Source of the DNA: Paenibacillus pinihumi DSM 23905 = JCM 16419
GTDB lineage: Bacteria; Bacillota; Bacilli; Paenibacillales; Paenibacillaceae
Direction of reading: 5' to 3'
Assembly: GCF_000422505.1 (NCBI RefSeq)
Contig: NZ_AULX01000019.1
Coordinates: forward strand, 62,001 to 126,000
DNA: 64,000 bases
Part shown: positions 42,827 through 51,299 of the stretch, piece after piece
Numbering within the stretch: position 1 is the first letter of the stretch
Layout of the letters: every line of letters starts with the position of its first letter
Made by a program: the position numbers and the translations under genes
The notes under the pieces: generated by a model
What the model saw: the letters and a program-made list of their open reading frames with translations, nothing else
Told to the model about the DNA's origin: nothing
Databases searched by the model: none

Positions 42827-44281
42827 ATGATCTACTCACAGCTAGGACAACAATTTATAGGCGGGGAATGGAGAGACGGAAAGAGCGATAACACGCTAAT
42901 TGATATCAATCCATATACTAGTGAGGTTATCACATCTTTTAAAATTGCCAATGTTGAAGATATCGATGATGCTTATCAGGCTGCACTAAAAGCTAAGCTG
43001 GAATGGGACAAAGTTAACGCATACAACAAACGTGATATTCTTGAGAATGCTGTCAAATATATTGAAGCGCATGAGGAAGAGATTGCTTCTATTATTGTTC
43101 AGGAACTCGGAGGGACCCGGCTGAAGGCCGCCTTTGAGATCGGTCTTGTGAAAAATATGATTAAAGAAGCGGCAACGTTCCCGCTTCGAATGGAGGGTAA
43201 AATTTTGCCTTCTACAGAAGATGGGAAGGAGAACCGCTTGTACCGGATTCCGGCTGGCGTTGTTGGGGTTATCAGTCCGTTTAACTTCCCTTTCTTCTTA
43301 TCTATAAAGTCCGTTGCTCCAGCGCTCGGTGCAGGAAATGGCGTGGTGTTGAAGCCGCATGAGGATTCACCGATTACGGGAGGCACTCTGATCGGCAAAA
43401 TCTTTGAAGAAGCTGGTGTACCCAAAGGTCTATTGAATGTTGTCGTGACAGATATTAAGGAGATTGGTGATTCATTCGTCGAACATCCGATTCCCCGTAT
43501 CATTTCCTTTACGGGTTCGACAAAGGTCGGGAGCCATATTGGCCAAATAGCAGTCAAACACTTCAAAAAGCCGTTGCTGGAGCTCGGAGGAAATAGTGCA
43601 TTCATCATTCTGGAGGATGCCGATATCGATTATGCAGTACAAGCGGCTACATTTAGCAGATTTACGCATCAAGGCCAAATTTGTATGTCCGCCAACCGTA
43701 TTCTCATACATAAGGCTATTTATCAAAATTTTGTGGACCAATATAAAGAGAAAGTTTCTACACTTACAACTGGTGATCCGGGTGATCCGCAGACCATTAT
43801 TGGCCCGGTCATAAACAACCGCCAAGCAGAGACGCTGGAGAAGTTAATTGCCAAGGGTATTGAGCAAGGAGCCGTTCCTCTTGTACAAGGCAGTATTGCC
43901 GGCAGAATGGTAGAGCCTACTGTATTCGTCAATGTGACACCAGAAATGGATGTAGCCCAAGAGGAATTGTTCGGTCCGGTTGTATGTATTATTCCATTTG
44001 AAACGGAAGAGGAAGCAATTGAAATCGCTAACGATACTCGTTTCGGGCTTAGCGGGGCTATTCATACTTCCAATATTGAACGTGGTGTCGAAATGGCGAA
44101 GAAGATTCACACCGGTATGATTCACGTCAACGACATTACGATCAATGACGAGCCGATTGTAGCTTTTGGCGGAGAGAAGCAGTCTGGTTTGGGCCGTTTG
44201 AATGGTCAATGGAGTCTGGATGAATTTACAACGTTGAAATGGATTTCAGTCAATTATGGTCAAAGAAAATTCCCGTATTAA
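42827..44281 (+). CDS. Aldehyde dehydrogenase (aromatic aldehyde type, YfmT-like)
   Basis: The 484-residue NAD(P)-dependent dehydrogenase has the cofactor segment [20 protein letters not shown], the FTGSTKVG motif, the general-base glutamate in [10 protein letters not shown] and catalytic C286 in [10 protein letters not shown]. The C-terminal [10 protein letters not shown] is typical. It converts aldehydes to acids; the closest characterised relative I recognise is Bacillus YfmT, which acts on vanillin and benzaldehyde. The next gene encodes a soluble chemoreceptor, matching the yfmT-yfmS order. Substrate assignment is inferred. Confidence 0.87.
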   Translation: MIYSQLGQQFIGGEWRDGKSDNTLIDINPYTSEVITSFKIANVEDIDDAYQAALKAKLEWDKVNAYNKRDILENAVKYIEAHEEEIASIIVQELGGTRLKAAFEIGLVKNMIKEAATFPLRMEGKILPSTEDGKENRLYRIPAGVVGVISPFNFPFFLSIKSVAPALGAGNGVVLKPHEDSPITGGTLIGKIFEEAGVPKGLLNVVVTDIKEIGDSFVEHPIPRIISFTGSTKVGSHIGQIAVKHFKKPLLELGGNSAFIILEDADIDYAVQAATFSRFTHQGQICMSANRILIHKAIYQNFVDQYKEKVSTLTTGDPGDPQTIIGPVINNRQAETLEKLIAKGIEQGAVPLVQGSIAGRMVEPTVFVNVTPEMDVAQEELFGPVVCIIPFETEEEAIEIANDTRFGLSGAIHTSNIERGVEMAKKIHTGMIHVNDITINDEPIVAFGGEKQSGLGRLNGQWSLDEFTTLKWISVNYGQRKFPY

Positions 44282-44298
44282 GGTCTGGGGGATCAAGG

Positions 44299-45168
44299 AT
44301 GAGCAATGTTAAAGAAGAGCAAGCACAGCATGAGTTGGTCGGAGCTTTCGTAAAGATAGCGCCGCTGCTGCAAAATCTTACGAATGATGATATTACAATT
44401 GGCATTTATGACACGGAGAAGCTGATCATCAACATTCCGGGCAAAACGTTCTCTCTGAATGTCAGCCCCGGCGACCCGCTAGTGGAAGGGGATATCGTGT
44501 ACAACGCGATTCGGAATAACACGGCTCTGTCGGCTCTTGTTCCAAAAGAATTGTTTGGATTTCCGCTTGCTGCACGCGCCATCCCGCTGCATGACGAGCA
44601 GGGGAGAGTCATCGGTGGCGTAGGTATGGGGACTAGTCTCGAGAAAGCGAATAAATTGTTTGAGATGGCGGAAAGTTTTTCAGCTATTGTAGAACAGACA
44701 ACGGCGTCCATTGAAGATATCAGACAGTCCGTGTCACATCTTACCAACAGTGTGTCGGACGTAACGCATCAAATGAAGGACGTCAGCTCCAGTGCACAGG
44801 AGATAGACAAGATTTCCTCGGTAGTCAAGCAAATTTCCGACCAGAGTAACCTGCTGGGGCTCAATGCTGCCATTGAAGCGGCAAGAGCCGGCGAAGCGGG
44901 CAGAGGCTTCTCCGTCGTTGCGGATGAGATCCGGAAGCTGGCAACGAGCTCCAAAGAAAATGTGAATCAGATTAATGAGGTTACGAACAATATTCAGGAC
45001 CTCTTACTTCGCTTAAACCAGGCTTTTGCTGACATTAACAAGTTAACAGATAGCCAATCCGAAGCCATACAGGAATTTGCTGCTACGATCCAAGAGATTA
45101 GCGTGAAGTCAGAGGAATTGGCTCAGGTTGCTGAAGAGTCACTTTTTGCAAAACAGAACATGGAATAG
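44299..45168 (+). CDS. Soluble methyl-accepting chemoreceptor (YfmS-like)
   Basis: The 289-residue protein has no membrane segment. An N-terminal sensory domain (about 1-115; [40 protein letters not shown]) is followed by a short chemoreceptor coiled coil with the conserved hairpin tip [20 protein letters not shown] and [14 protein letters not shown]. It should sit with cytoplasmic receptor arrays and modulate CheA. ATG at 44299 is 17 bp after the dehydrogenase stop. Pairing with the dehydrogenase suggests that it senses the metabolic effect of aromatic aldehydes. Confidence 0.87.
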   Translation: MSNVKEEQAQHELVGAFVKIAPLLQNLTNDDITIGIYDTEKLIINIPGKTFSLNVSPGDPLVEGDIVYNAIRNNTALSALVPKELFGFPLAARAIPLHDEQGRVIGGVGMGTSLEKANKLFEMAESFSAIVEQTTASIEDIRQSVSHLTNSVSDVTHQMKDVSSSAQEIDKISSVVKQISDQSNLLGLNAAIEAARAGEAGRGFSVVADEIRKLATSSKENVNQINEVTNNIQDLLLRLNQAFADINKLTDSQSEAIQEFAATIQEISVKSEELAQVAEESLFAKQNME

Positions 45169-45184
45169 AATAAAAGCAGCAGGG

Positions 45185-45217
45185 AAGAAGAAATACAGTT
45201 TTGTATTTCTTCTTTTT
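45185..45217 (+). terminator. Terminator after the chemoreceptor gene
   Basis: AAGAAGAAATACA (45185-45197) pairs with TGTATTTCTTCTT (45202-45214), followed by TTT. The rest of the 45.22-45.43 kb gap holds nothing I recognise. Confidence 0.8.
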
Positions 45218-45437
45218 GGTGTTTGGCCGTATCCGTAAGGGGAAAAGAAGAAACCAGAACGGTCGATGCGTGCGCCTCTTGAGGAATATAGTCTAAACTC
45301 CCCAATCACTGTAGTTCCATCTTTCACAAATTTACTTGTATATGTAACAGTCGAATCCTAAAGATGATGTTTCTTACCGTTGAACAGTTCAGGGAAATTT
45401 CTTACTAGCTTTCATAGGTCATACAAAATACTAGTTA

Positions 45438-45460
45438 TGAGAATCAATTTCAATTATAAT
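45438..45460 (+). promoter_or_regulatory. Fur-type box at the promoter of the AraC regulator gene
   Basis: TGAGAATCAATTTCA (45438-45452) matches the 7-1-7 Fur consensus (TGATAATNATTATCA) at 11 of 14 fixed positions. It directly abuts a -10 TATAAT (45455-45460). Iron repression of the AraC gene is inferred. Confidence 0.55.
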
Positions 45461-45512
45461 GAGGTACAGTCTCAATGGATAGGCAATTTTTTAGTAGCAG
45501 GAAGTGATGGGT

Positions 45513-47468
45513 ATGAATTGGGATGAACATCTGTTGCTGTGGAACGAAGCTAATGTCAAGCTGCTCGACATTAGACATCAGTCGTTGGCACAAGGAGACG
45601 AGCTTCGCAGTTACAAGCTTCCATCCAATGCTTTTCTGTGGGTGACATACGGACGCGGGCGGGTGATGCTGGACGGAGTTGGTTATGCCATCGATGGCTT
45701 TCATTTGCTTCACGGCGGCAAAGGCATGAATCTGGATATTATCTCCTCAGGGGATCGCCTCGAATATGATCTTATTATGTACAAGGCGCTGTTAGCTGTC
45801 CCGGGCAACCGCTACGTGGACCGCTTGTTAAAACGCAGCAATCCTTTCCAAATTCAATATGGATTCACGCCTCATGCTCCGCTTGCCCTCCATTCAAAAT
45901 TCGAGATCATGGAACAAAGCTGGCGCAAGCTTACGCTGTTGGACAAGCTGTATGCAAAAGCTGTTCTTTATCGATTTGTACATGAATGCCTTGGTCAGAT
46001 GGCAAGGCAGGAGCTAGGGGTGAAACGAGTTGACCTTGTGTCCCGAGCTACACATTACATAGAGACTAGCTATTCGGAAGCCATTACGGTTCAGGGTCTG
46101 GCCGAGCTGTTCGGATGCAGCTCCAGTTATTTGTCCCGTTTATTCAAAAAGCAGCTAGGAATAACGCCTAATGAATATTTGATCCAAGTTCGTATCGGGC
46201 ATGCCAGCAGGCTGTTGACAGAAACGAAGGCATCTCTGCAAGAAATTTCATCGAGCATAGGATATTTGGACGTCTACTATTTCAGCCGCGTGTTCAAAAA
46301 ACAAACCGGTGTACCGCCGCTGCGCTATAGATCACTGGCAGCACAGAAACCGGTTCAGAAAAATCCATTCAATAGTTCAGAACAAGCTATTGTCCCTCGC
46401 AAAGCTCACAGCTATAATGATAATTATTCTCATTATGAAAAAGAGGGAGATTTAACGATGTACAAAGATTTGAAGCTGTCAGCAGGCGCAGTGATGCTGC
46501 TCTGCATGACTTTGTTATTCAGTGGTTGCGGGGCTTCAACAGGTTTCAATGATTCATCCGTTGCAGTTGGCTCTCCAGCAACTGCCGCACAGGAGCAACA
46601 GCATACAAAGAAGGTTAATCATATGATGGGAGAAAGCGAAATTCCAGTCAACCCGCAGCGCATAGCCGTGAACGGGCTGGAAGACATTATGCTTGCGCTT
46701 GATGCTCCGATGGTTCATGCCCAATCCATGAAGGGACAATACTTGTATGAAACACTGCAAGCAAAAAAAGTTCCGTCCGTCTACACGCCAGGCAGTTTGA
46801 ATTTTGAGTCCATTCTCAATTCTAAACCTGATTTGATTATTGCCAATCTTTTGGCCTCGGATACAGAGTCATATAAACAGCTAAGCAAAATTGCCCCGAC
46901 TATCGTCTATGATCGCAGCGACTGGAAGGCGTCCATAGCTGCGATCGGCAAAGCACTTGACCTCGAAGAGAAAGCTCAGTCTGTCATTCAAGACTACGAG
47001 GAAAAGTTGCTTAAGGCTAAAGAGGCTATTGTTGCAAAAATAGGGGCTGATCGAACGCTAGCTTTTATCCGGCCATCGCAGCATGATGTTCAACTATTTT
47101 TTCCGGCTTTCTCCTATACGAGCATCGCTTACAAAGATTTAGGTTTGACACTTGAACCGATGTTGGCAAGTTTGCAGGATAAAGAGGAAGAAGGAGCTTG
47201 GGGGATAGAAGCATCGCTTGAGACACTGCCTGATTTGACCGCGGACTATTTATTTGTCACGGTAGGCGGCTCGTTTGATTCTGAGGTTGAAGCGCAGGCT
47301 GCTTTAAAGGAAATGAATGCAGTGGAAGAGCTGAATGCATGGAAGTCAATTCCTGCGGTTAAGCAAGGACATGTGTACAAGATGTCATCCAGACATTGGA
47401 TGCTGAACGGACCTACAGCAGACAGTATGAAAATCGACGATGTACTCGCTGCCTTTGATTTACAATAA
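45513..47468 (+). CDS. AraC-type regulator with in-frame read-through into a siderophore-binding domain
   Basis: Residues about 1-285 form an AraC regulator: an N-terminal sensing part and helix-turn-helix segments ITVQGLAELFGCSSSYLSRL and LQEISSSIGYLDVYYFSRVF, ending PPLRYRS. The frame has no stop there. It runs through about 30 low-complexity residues into a complete FhuD/FeuA-like binding protein that begins with its own lipoprotein signal. Bacillus Btr is a natural AraC/binding-protein fusion, so a fused cytoplasmic form is possible. The internal Fur box, promoter, ribosome binding site and lipobox argue that the second part is also a separate gene. ATG at 45513 is eight bases after GGAAG; earlier starts exist at 45504 and 45507. 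Confidence 0.7.
   Translation: MNWDEHLLLWNEANVKLLDIRHQSLAQGDELRSYKLPSNAFLWVTYGRGRVMLDGVGYAIDGFHLLHGGKGMNLDIISSGDRLEYDLIMYKALLAVPGNRYVDRLLKRSNPFQIQYGFTPHAPLALHSKFEIMEQSWRKLTLLDKLYAKAVLYRFVHECLGQMARQELGVKRVDLVSRATHYIETSYSEAITVQGLAELFGCSSSYLSRLFKKQLGITPNEYLIQVRIGHASRLLTETKASLQEISSSIGYLDVYYFSRVFKKQTGVPPLRYRSLAAQKPVQKNPFNSSEQAIVPRKAHSYNDNYSHYEKEGDLTMYKDLKLSAGAVMLLCMTLLFSGCGASTGFNDSSVAVGSPATAAQEQQHTKKVNHMMGESEIPVNPQRIAVNGLEDIMLALDAPMVHAQSMKGQYLYETLQAKKVPSVYTPGSLNFESILNSKPDLIIANLLASDTESYKQLSKIAPTIVYDRSDWKASIAAIGKALDLEEKAQSVIQDYEEKLLKAKEAIVAKIGADRTLAFIRPSQHDVQLFFPAFSYTSIAYKDLGLTLEPMLASLQDKEEEGAWGIEASLETLPDLTADYLFVTVGGSFDSEVEAQAALKEMNAVEELNAWKSIPAVKQGHVYKMSSRHWMLNGPTADSMKIDDVLAAFDLQ
46390..46432 (+). 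promoter_or_regulatory. Fur-regulated promoter embedded in the AraC coding frame
   Basis: TTGTCC (46390-46395), a 17-bp spacer and TATAAT (46413-46418) form a promoter. It meets a Fur box, TGATAATTATTCTCA (46418-46432), that matches the 7-1-7 consensus at 13 of 14 fixed positions. It lies 25 bp before the start of the lipoprotein frame. Confidence 0.75.
46458..47468 (+). CDS. Iron-siderophore substrate-binding lipoprotein
   Basis: The 336-residue product begins with a lipoprotein signal (KDLKLSAGAVMLLCMTLLFS and GCG, the lipobox cysteine near residue 26). It continues with a class III binding-protein fold: PVNPQRIAVNGLEDIMLALD, SILNSKPDLIIANLL, the long linker helix, and WKSIPAVKQGHVYKM. It should capture ferric siderophores at the cell surface for an ABC importer encoded elsewhere. 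ATG at 46458 has AGAGGGAG eight bases upstream and a Fur box and promoter just before. It is in frame with the upstream AraC gene. Confidence 0.82.
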   Translation: MYKDLKLSAGAVMLLCMTLLFSGCGASTGFNDSSVAVGSPATAAQEQQHTKKVNHMMGESEIPVNPQRIAVNGLEDIMLALDAPMVHAQSMKGQYLYETLQAKKVPSVYTPGSLNFESILNSKPDLIIANLLASDTESYKQLSKIAPTIVYDRSDWKASIAAIGKALDLEEKAQSVIQDYEEKLLKAKEAIVAKIGADRTLAFIRPSQHDVQLFFPAFSYTSIAYKDLGLTLEPMLASLQDKEEEGAWGIEASLETLPDLTADYLFVTVGGSFDSEVEAQAALKEMNAVEELNAWKSIPAVKQGHVYKMSSRHWMLNGPTADSMKIDDVLAAFDLQ

Positions 47469-47628
47469 TTCATAGTATTATGGGGAGGCAATTGGTTACA
47501 GGCTATACGAAAAAATGCTCCCATCCCACTGCCCACTACTTGATGCAAGCTTGCAGCGATCCAACTTCAATAATGTCTTCATCTGCAGATTTTTATGTTA
47601 TTGAAGAAGGTTTTATAAAGACCTGCCA

Positions 47629-47677
47629 AGCGTTAACTATGATCAGGAAACTTCGGTCACAGTTAACGCTTCTTTTT
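47629..47677 (+). terminator. Terminator downstream of the binding lipoprotein
   Basis: AGCGTTAACT (47629-47638) pairs with AGTTAACGCT (47661-47670), followed by TCTTTTT. It is 160 bp after the stop. The stretch between holds no convincing gene. Confidence 0.8.
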
Positions 47678-47740
47678 GCGCTGATTATAAGTCTTATTCA
47701 TTTTCTTAAATCAATTGTTGCCGTTTGAAATGAATTTTTG

Positions 47741-47754
47741 ATGAAACGTTTCAT
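47741..47754. promoter_or_regulatory. LacI-type operator O1
   Basis: ATGAAACGTTTCAT is a perfect 14-bp palindrome with the central CG typical of LacI-family sites. It lies just upstream of the -35. It lacks the extra bases of a CcpA cre site (TGAAANCGNTTTCA), so the local LacI protein is the likely ligand. Confidence 0.75.
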
Positions 47755-47762
47755 TATTTTTA

Positions 47763-47791
47763 TTGACAGATGAAAAGGATGAAATTATAAT
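47763..47791 (+). promoter_or_regulatory. Consensus promoter of the lacI-type gene and glycan operon
   Basis: TTGACA (47763-47768), a 17-bp spacer and TATAAT (47786-47791) match the sigma-A consensus at all 12 positions. Confidence 0.88.
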
Positions 47792-47830
47792 CAATTTATT
47801 CTGAAGTACAATAATTCAAATGAAATAATG

Positions 47831-47844
47831 ATAAAACGTTTCAT
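47831..47844. promoter_or_regulatory. LacI-type operator O2
   Basis: ATAAAACGTTTCAT differs from O1 by one base and lies in the leader, 25 bp before the LacI-type start. The centres of O1 and O2 are exactly 90 bp apart, which would allow repression by looping. Confidence 0.72.
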
Positions 47845-47869
47845 TAAACTATGAATAACAGGAGAACAA

Positions 47870-48892
47870 ATGGAAGAGAGCTCAAAAATAACGATTAAAT
47901 CGATCGCCAGGGAAGCAGGCGTGTCGATCGGTACAGTCTCCAATGTGCTCAATGGAACAGGCCGTGTAGCGGAAGATACGATTCTTAAAGTGAAAAAGGT
48001 AGCCGAGGCACTGAAGTATACGCCCAACAGTTCAGCAAGAAATTTGCGGGCCCAAAAGTCGCATCTTATTGCTCTGATTGTACCTTTTCTTGAGAAATCC
48101 ACCATTCATGATTCCCCGTTTTATTGGGAACTGGCAACCAGCATCGAGGCGGGGGCGAGGGATCATAATTTGCATGTCTTGCTTACCGGACTTGATAAAG
48201 ATCAGGATGTCTCCTTTGTGCGTGACCGCAATCTGGACGGTGTGATTGTAATCGGTACCAGTGATGAATCTCCGCTCGTTGCCCAGCTCAAAGGTTATGG
48301 CGTGCCCTTCGTTGTGCTGGACAGCTACTTGTCCGACCCCGAGGTCTTTCAAGTGCATCTGGATGACAGGATGGGCGGTTATGTCGGTGCCAAGCACCTC
48401 ATTGATTTAGGACACCGGAGAATTGCGTTCATTACAGATTTGCTGCTGGACCGTGGGTTAAATTATAAACGGTGGCTGGGCTATAAGACAGCATTGGAAG
48501 AGCATCAGATTGAGTACGATCCGAATTTGATTATCGAAAGCGGCCTGACCTTCGACGGAGGTTATCATGCTGCCCAGCAGATTTTTCAAAAAGACGGGGA
48601 CGTAACGGCAGTGTTTGTCCTGTCTGACGTAACAGCTATCGGATTAATTAAAGGATTAACTGAACTGGGGTACTCCGTCCCGGGTACAATTTCGGTATTG
48701 GGATTTGACGATATCCGTTATACGGAATATTCTTCTCCCCCTTTGACAACGATCAACCAGAATATTATTGATAAAGGCCAACGGGCCGTACGTCTGCTCC
48801 TGGATCAAATCGAAGGCGTGCCCCCAATTCAGAAAAATATCGTGCTTCCCATCACGTTAAAGGTAAGACAGAGCACGGCAAGAAACCTGTAA
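47870..48892 (+). CDS. LacI family transcriptional regulator
   Basis: The 340-residue protein has an N-terminal helix-turn-helix and hinge (ITIKSIAREAGVSIGTVSNV, LNGTGRVAEDTILKVKKVAE, SSARNLRAQKS) and a periplasmic-binding-protein-like effector domain (VIVIGTSDESPLV, GAKHLIDLGHRRIAFI, VFVLSDVTAIGLIKGL). It starts at ATG behind AGGAGAAC. Its two operators flank its own promoter, so it probably represses itself and the downstream glycan genes until a sugar is bound. Confidence 0.9.
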   Translation: MEESSKITIKSIAREAGVSIGTVSNVLNGTGRVAEDTILKVKKVAEALKYTPNSSARNLRAQKSHLIALIVPFLEKSTIHDSPFYWELATSIEAGARDHNLHVLLTGLDKDQDVSFVRDRNLDGVIVIGTSDESPLVAQLKGYGVPFVVLDSYLSDPEVFQVHLDDRMGGYVGAKHLIDLGHRRIAFITDLLLDRGLNYKRWLGYKTALEEHQIEYDPNLIIESGLTFDGGYHAAQQIFQKDGDVTAVFVLSDVTAIGLIKGLTELGYSVPGTISVLGFDDIRYTEYSSPPLTTINQNIIDKGQRAVRLLLDQIEGVPPIQKNIVLPITLKVRQSTARNL

Positions 48893-48928
48893 GAGCAACA
48901 CATTGGACCGGGCCAAACAAGAAGGGAG

Positions 48929-51202
48929 GTGTACCCTATTTTCTGTGCTTTATATAAGCGCATATTCCTGCTTTGTCTTTCAATCCTCATAATACTTGCG
49001 ACAGGATGTGAATCCCAATTGATTATGGACCAAAGCGATCAAAGTTATATCCGATTTAAAAACAAATTCTACGAGATCAGCTTTTCAAAAGTTACTGGTG
49101 AAATCGCATACATAATAGATAACACGACAAAACAACAAATCTCTTTGGGAAATAAGGAGGGGAAACTATGGGAGGCCACTCTATCCGATGGAGAGACACG
49201 AAGCAGTCATACATATGTAGGCGCTTTCAGTTATGAGTTCGACAAAAACGATTCAAAACTGACCTTTCAATATGACGGTGAGTTGTCTGTAACAGTGGTG
49301 GTCGAGCTGACCGGGGGACATGAACTTTTGATGCAGGCTTCTGTTCATAACGGGTCGGATAAAGTGCTGGAGAAGTTCAGCTTCCCGCATGAGCTGACTG
49401 TCGATGCAGAAGCAGTTGAGGATGGTCTGGTTCCGATGCTGCCTGGCGCGCTTCTCACAAGGGGATTTTTCGACGCCAAACGGACGTTCAGCGCACTGTA
49501 CCCCGGTGTAATGTTCGCAGATTATATGGGGTTACGCACGGCGCATGGCAATTTATCCGTTTATGGTATCCGGGGGGATACTGTACAGCCTGTAAACATC
49601 GGTTTCCGTCTCGAGGGGGATAGCGATTCGGATAAAGCCCGGATCATCCGGGAGTTTCGGACATATGGGAAGGAAGAGTGGATTTCTCCCCGAATTGCAA
49701 TCCGCGTCGGGCAGGATTACGGGGACACGATTGCAGGCTACCGGTCAGATAATAGATTTGACAAGTTTGAGAATCTGGCGGCTAAACTGGGGGAGAAGAG
49801 CGAAGCCTACTTCAATTCTGCGATGTATAAGCTCGATCTGGAGCGGTTAGGGCTTTCATTCAACGAGTTGAAGACAGAGGTCGTGGACCAAATTCAAATT
49901 CCCGGGATGATCCACCCGGTTGCCTTCCAGCAGCAAGGGCATGATCAAAGCTATCCGGACTTTGTTCCTCCGGATGCGAGATGGGGTACAGTGGATGACT
50001 TCAGAAAATTTACAACGTATGCCCAGGAGCGCGGAAACCTGGTCGTACCGTATACGAACTTCTCCTGGTGGGACGGGGAATCCCGTTACATGGCCGGTTT
50101 GTCACCGGAAGCCCTTCAGCAAGCGACGGTGAAAGGGGCGGACGGCTTGCCGGCAATGGAGCAATATGGACCGCACCAGGGTTACGTTGTCAATCCGCAT
50201 GATGAATATGTGAAACAGACGATTTCAGAACAGCACGGCCTGCTTATGAAGGAAATCGGGATGGATGGCATATTCGAGGATCAATGGGGGGCGCGGACGG
50301 CACCGATGGACTACCATTTCGCACAGGCTCCAACGAGCGGATATGATCCGTCGACAGCTTACTTTGAAGGCGTTCTGGACCATGCGCGCAGACACAAAGA
50401 TAACCTGCTGATGACAGAGGTCGGCATCGATATGCTGGCGGAGCATGAAGTCGGATTTATGGGCACTAATTATTTGTGGGATATAGCCGGCTACCGCAAG
50501 GAGACAGCAGACTTTACACAATACTATCCGATGATCGGAATGCTTGCCCGTGACAAAGTATTGCTGTATCAGCATGATCTGGCTGCGGATACATGGACGG
50601 ATGACAAGGAGATGTTCCGCTGGAATCTGGCCCAGGGCTATCAATTTAGTGGTGAAATTGCCAGTCCCTCCAGTCTGGAATTCGATTCATGGCTTCAATT
50701 AATCGGTGTTTTCCAAAAATATGCGTTGTCCCGTTATGCGGATGAGTTGGTGACAGGCTTTGAGCGGGTGGCTCCGGATATCACACAAACAAAGTTTGAA
50801 ACCTTCCAGGTCGTAGCGAATTGGAACGAGGAAGATGCTTACCCATGGGAAGAGCATGTCATCTCCAAGGGAGGGGCGGCTCTTGCATCAGCGGATGGCA
50901 CGGTTACAGGCGGGGTGTTTGACGCCTACAACGGTGTGCCACTCGACACCGGAGAGCATTACTTGTTGGAAGTCCGGTCTCAGGATGAGGTAAAGGTATT
51001 CCAGCCTGTAGGATGGGCAACATCACTATCGGTCAAGCTTCCGAAGTCATGGAACAGTGGCAGCGTAATTTCTTACACCTGCGACGGTGAACAGATTGGG
51101 AAAGTAGAGTCGCATTCCGACGGTGACATGATTACATTCAAGTACAAATCCCTACATGAGCAAACCAAGGTAGGATATTATACTATCGTCAAGGAACATT
51201 GA
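48929..51202 (+). CDS. DUF6259-type glycosidase-like lipoprotein
   Basis: The roughly 755-residue protein starts with a lipoprotein signal (FLLCLSILIILATGC). An N-terminal beta-sandwich of about 270 residues follows, then a TIM-barrel-like domain I associate with DUF6259. Carboxylates in GMDGIFEDQWG and LLMTEVGIDM are candidate catalytic residues. A C-terminal beta domain ends it. It probably cleaves a glycan outside the cell. The start is uncertain: GTG at 48929 overlaps the GGGAGG Shine-Dalgarno, and the best-spaced codon is an ATT at 48935. It lies 36 bp after the LacI-type gene. Confidence 0.68.
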   Translation: MYPIFCALYKRIFLLCLSILIILATGCESQLIMDQSDQSYIRFKNKFYEISFSKVTGEIAYIIDNTTKQQISLGNKEGKLWEATLSDGETRSSHTYVGAFSYEFDKNDSKLTFQYDGELSVTVVVELTGGHELLMQASVHNGSDKVLEKFSFPHELTVDAEAVEDGLVPMLPGALLTRGFFDAKRTFSALYPGVMFADYMGLRTAHGNLSVYGIRGDTVQPVNIGFRLEGDSDSDKARIIREFRTYGKEEWISPRIAIRVGQDYGDTIAGYRSDNRFDKFENLAAKLGEKSEAYFNSAMYKLDLERLGLSFNELKTEVVDQIQIPGMIHPVAFQQQGHDQSYPDFVPPDARWGTVDDFRKFTTYAQERGNLVVPYTNFSWWDGESRYMAGLSPEALQQATVKGADGLPAMEQYGPHQGYVVNPHDEYVKQTISEQHGLLMKEIGMDGIFEDQWGARTAPMDYHFAQAPTSGYDPSTAYFEGVLDHARRHKDNLLMTEVGIDMLAEHEVGFMGTNYLWDIAGYRKETADFTQYYPMIGMLARDKVLLYQHDLAADTWTDDKEMFRWNLAQGYQFSGEIASPSSLEFDSWLQLIGVFQKYALSRYADELVTGFERVAPDITQTKFETFQVVANWNEEDAYPWEEHVISKGGAALASADGTVTGGVFDAYNGVPLDTGEHYLLEVRSQDEVKVFQPVGWATSLSVKLPKSWNSGSVISYTCDGEQIGKVESHSDGDMITFKYKSLHEQTKVGYYTIVKEH

Positions 51203-51230
51203 TCAATAGAGGTTGACGTGATCTTAATGG

Positions 51231-51259
51231 ATTGCCCCGGTTCTCTTTTGCCGGGCAAT
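51231..51259 (+). terminator. Intercistronic hairpin before the binding-protein gene
   Basis: ATTGCCCCGG (51231-51240) pairs with CCGGGCAAT (51251-51259) with one bulged C. No T run follows, so it more likely protects the 5' end of a processed message than terminates transcription. Confidence 0.4.
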
Positions 51260-51299
51260 TCATTCAGATAAAAACAAAGATAAAAGGGAGGCAATTTCA

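Noticed and set aside
47480-47728. An 82-residue frame after the binding lipoprotein
   Set aside because: It reads through a strong terminator and shows no protein-like features.
47741-47754. Reading the ATGAAACGTTTCAT site as a CcpA cre element
   Set aside because: It is two bases shorter than the cre core, and a nearly identical copy lies at the adjacent LacI-type gene.
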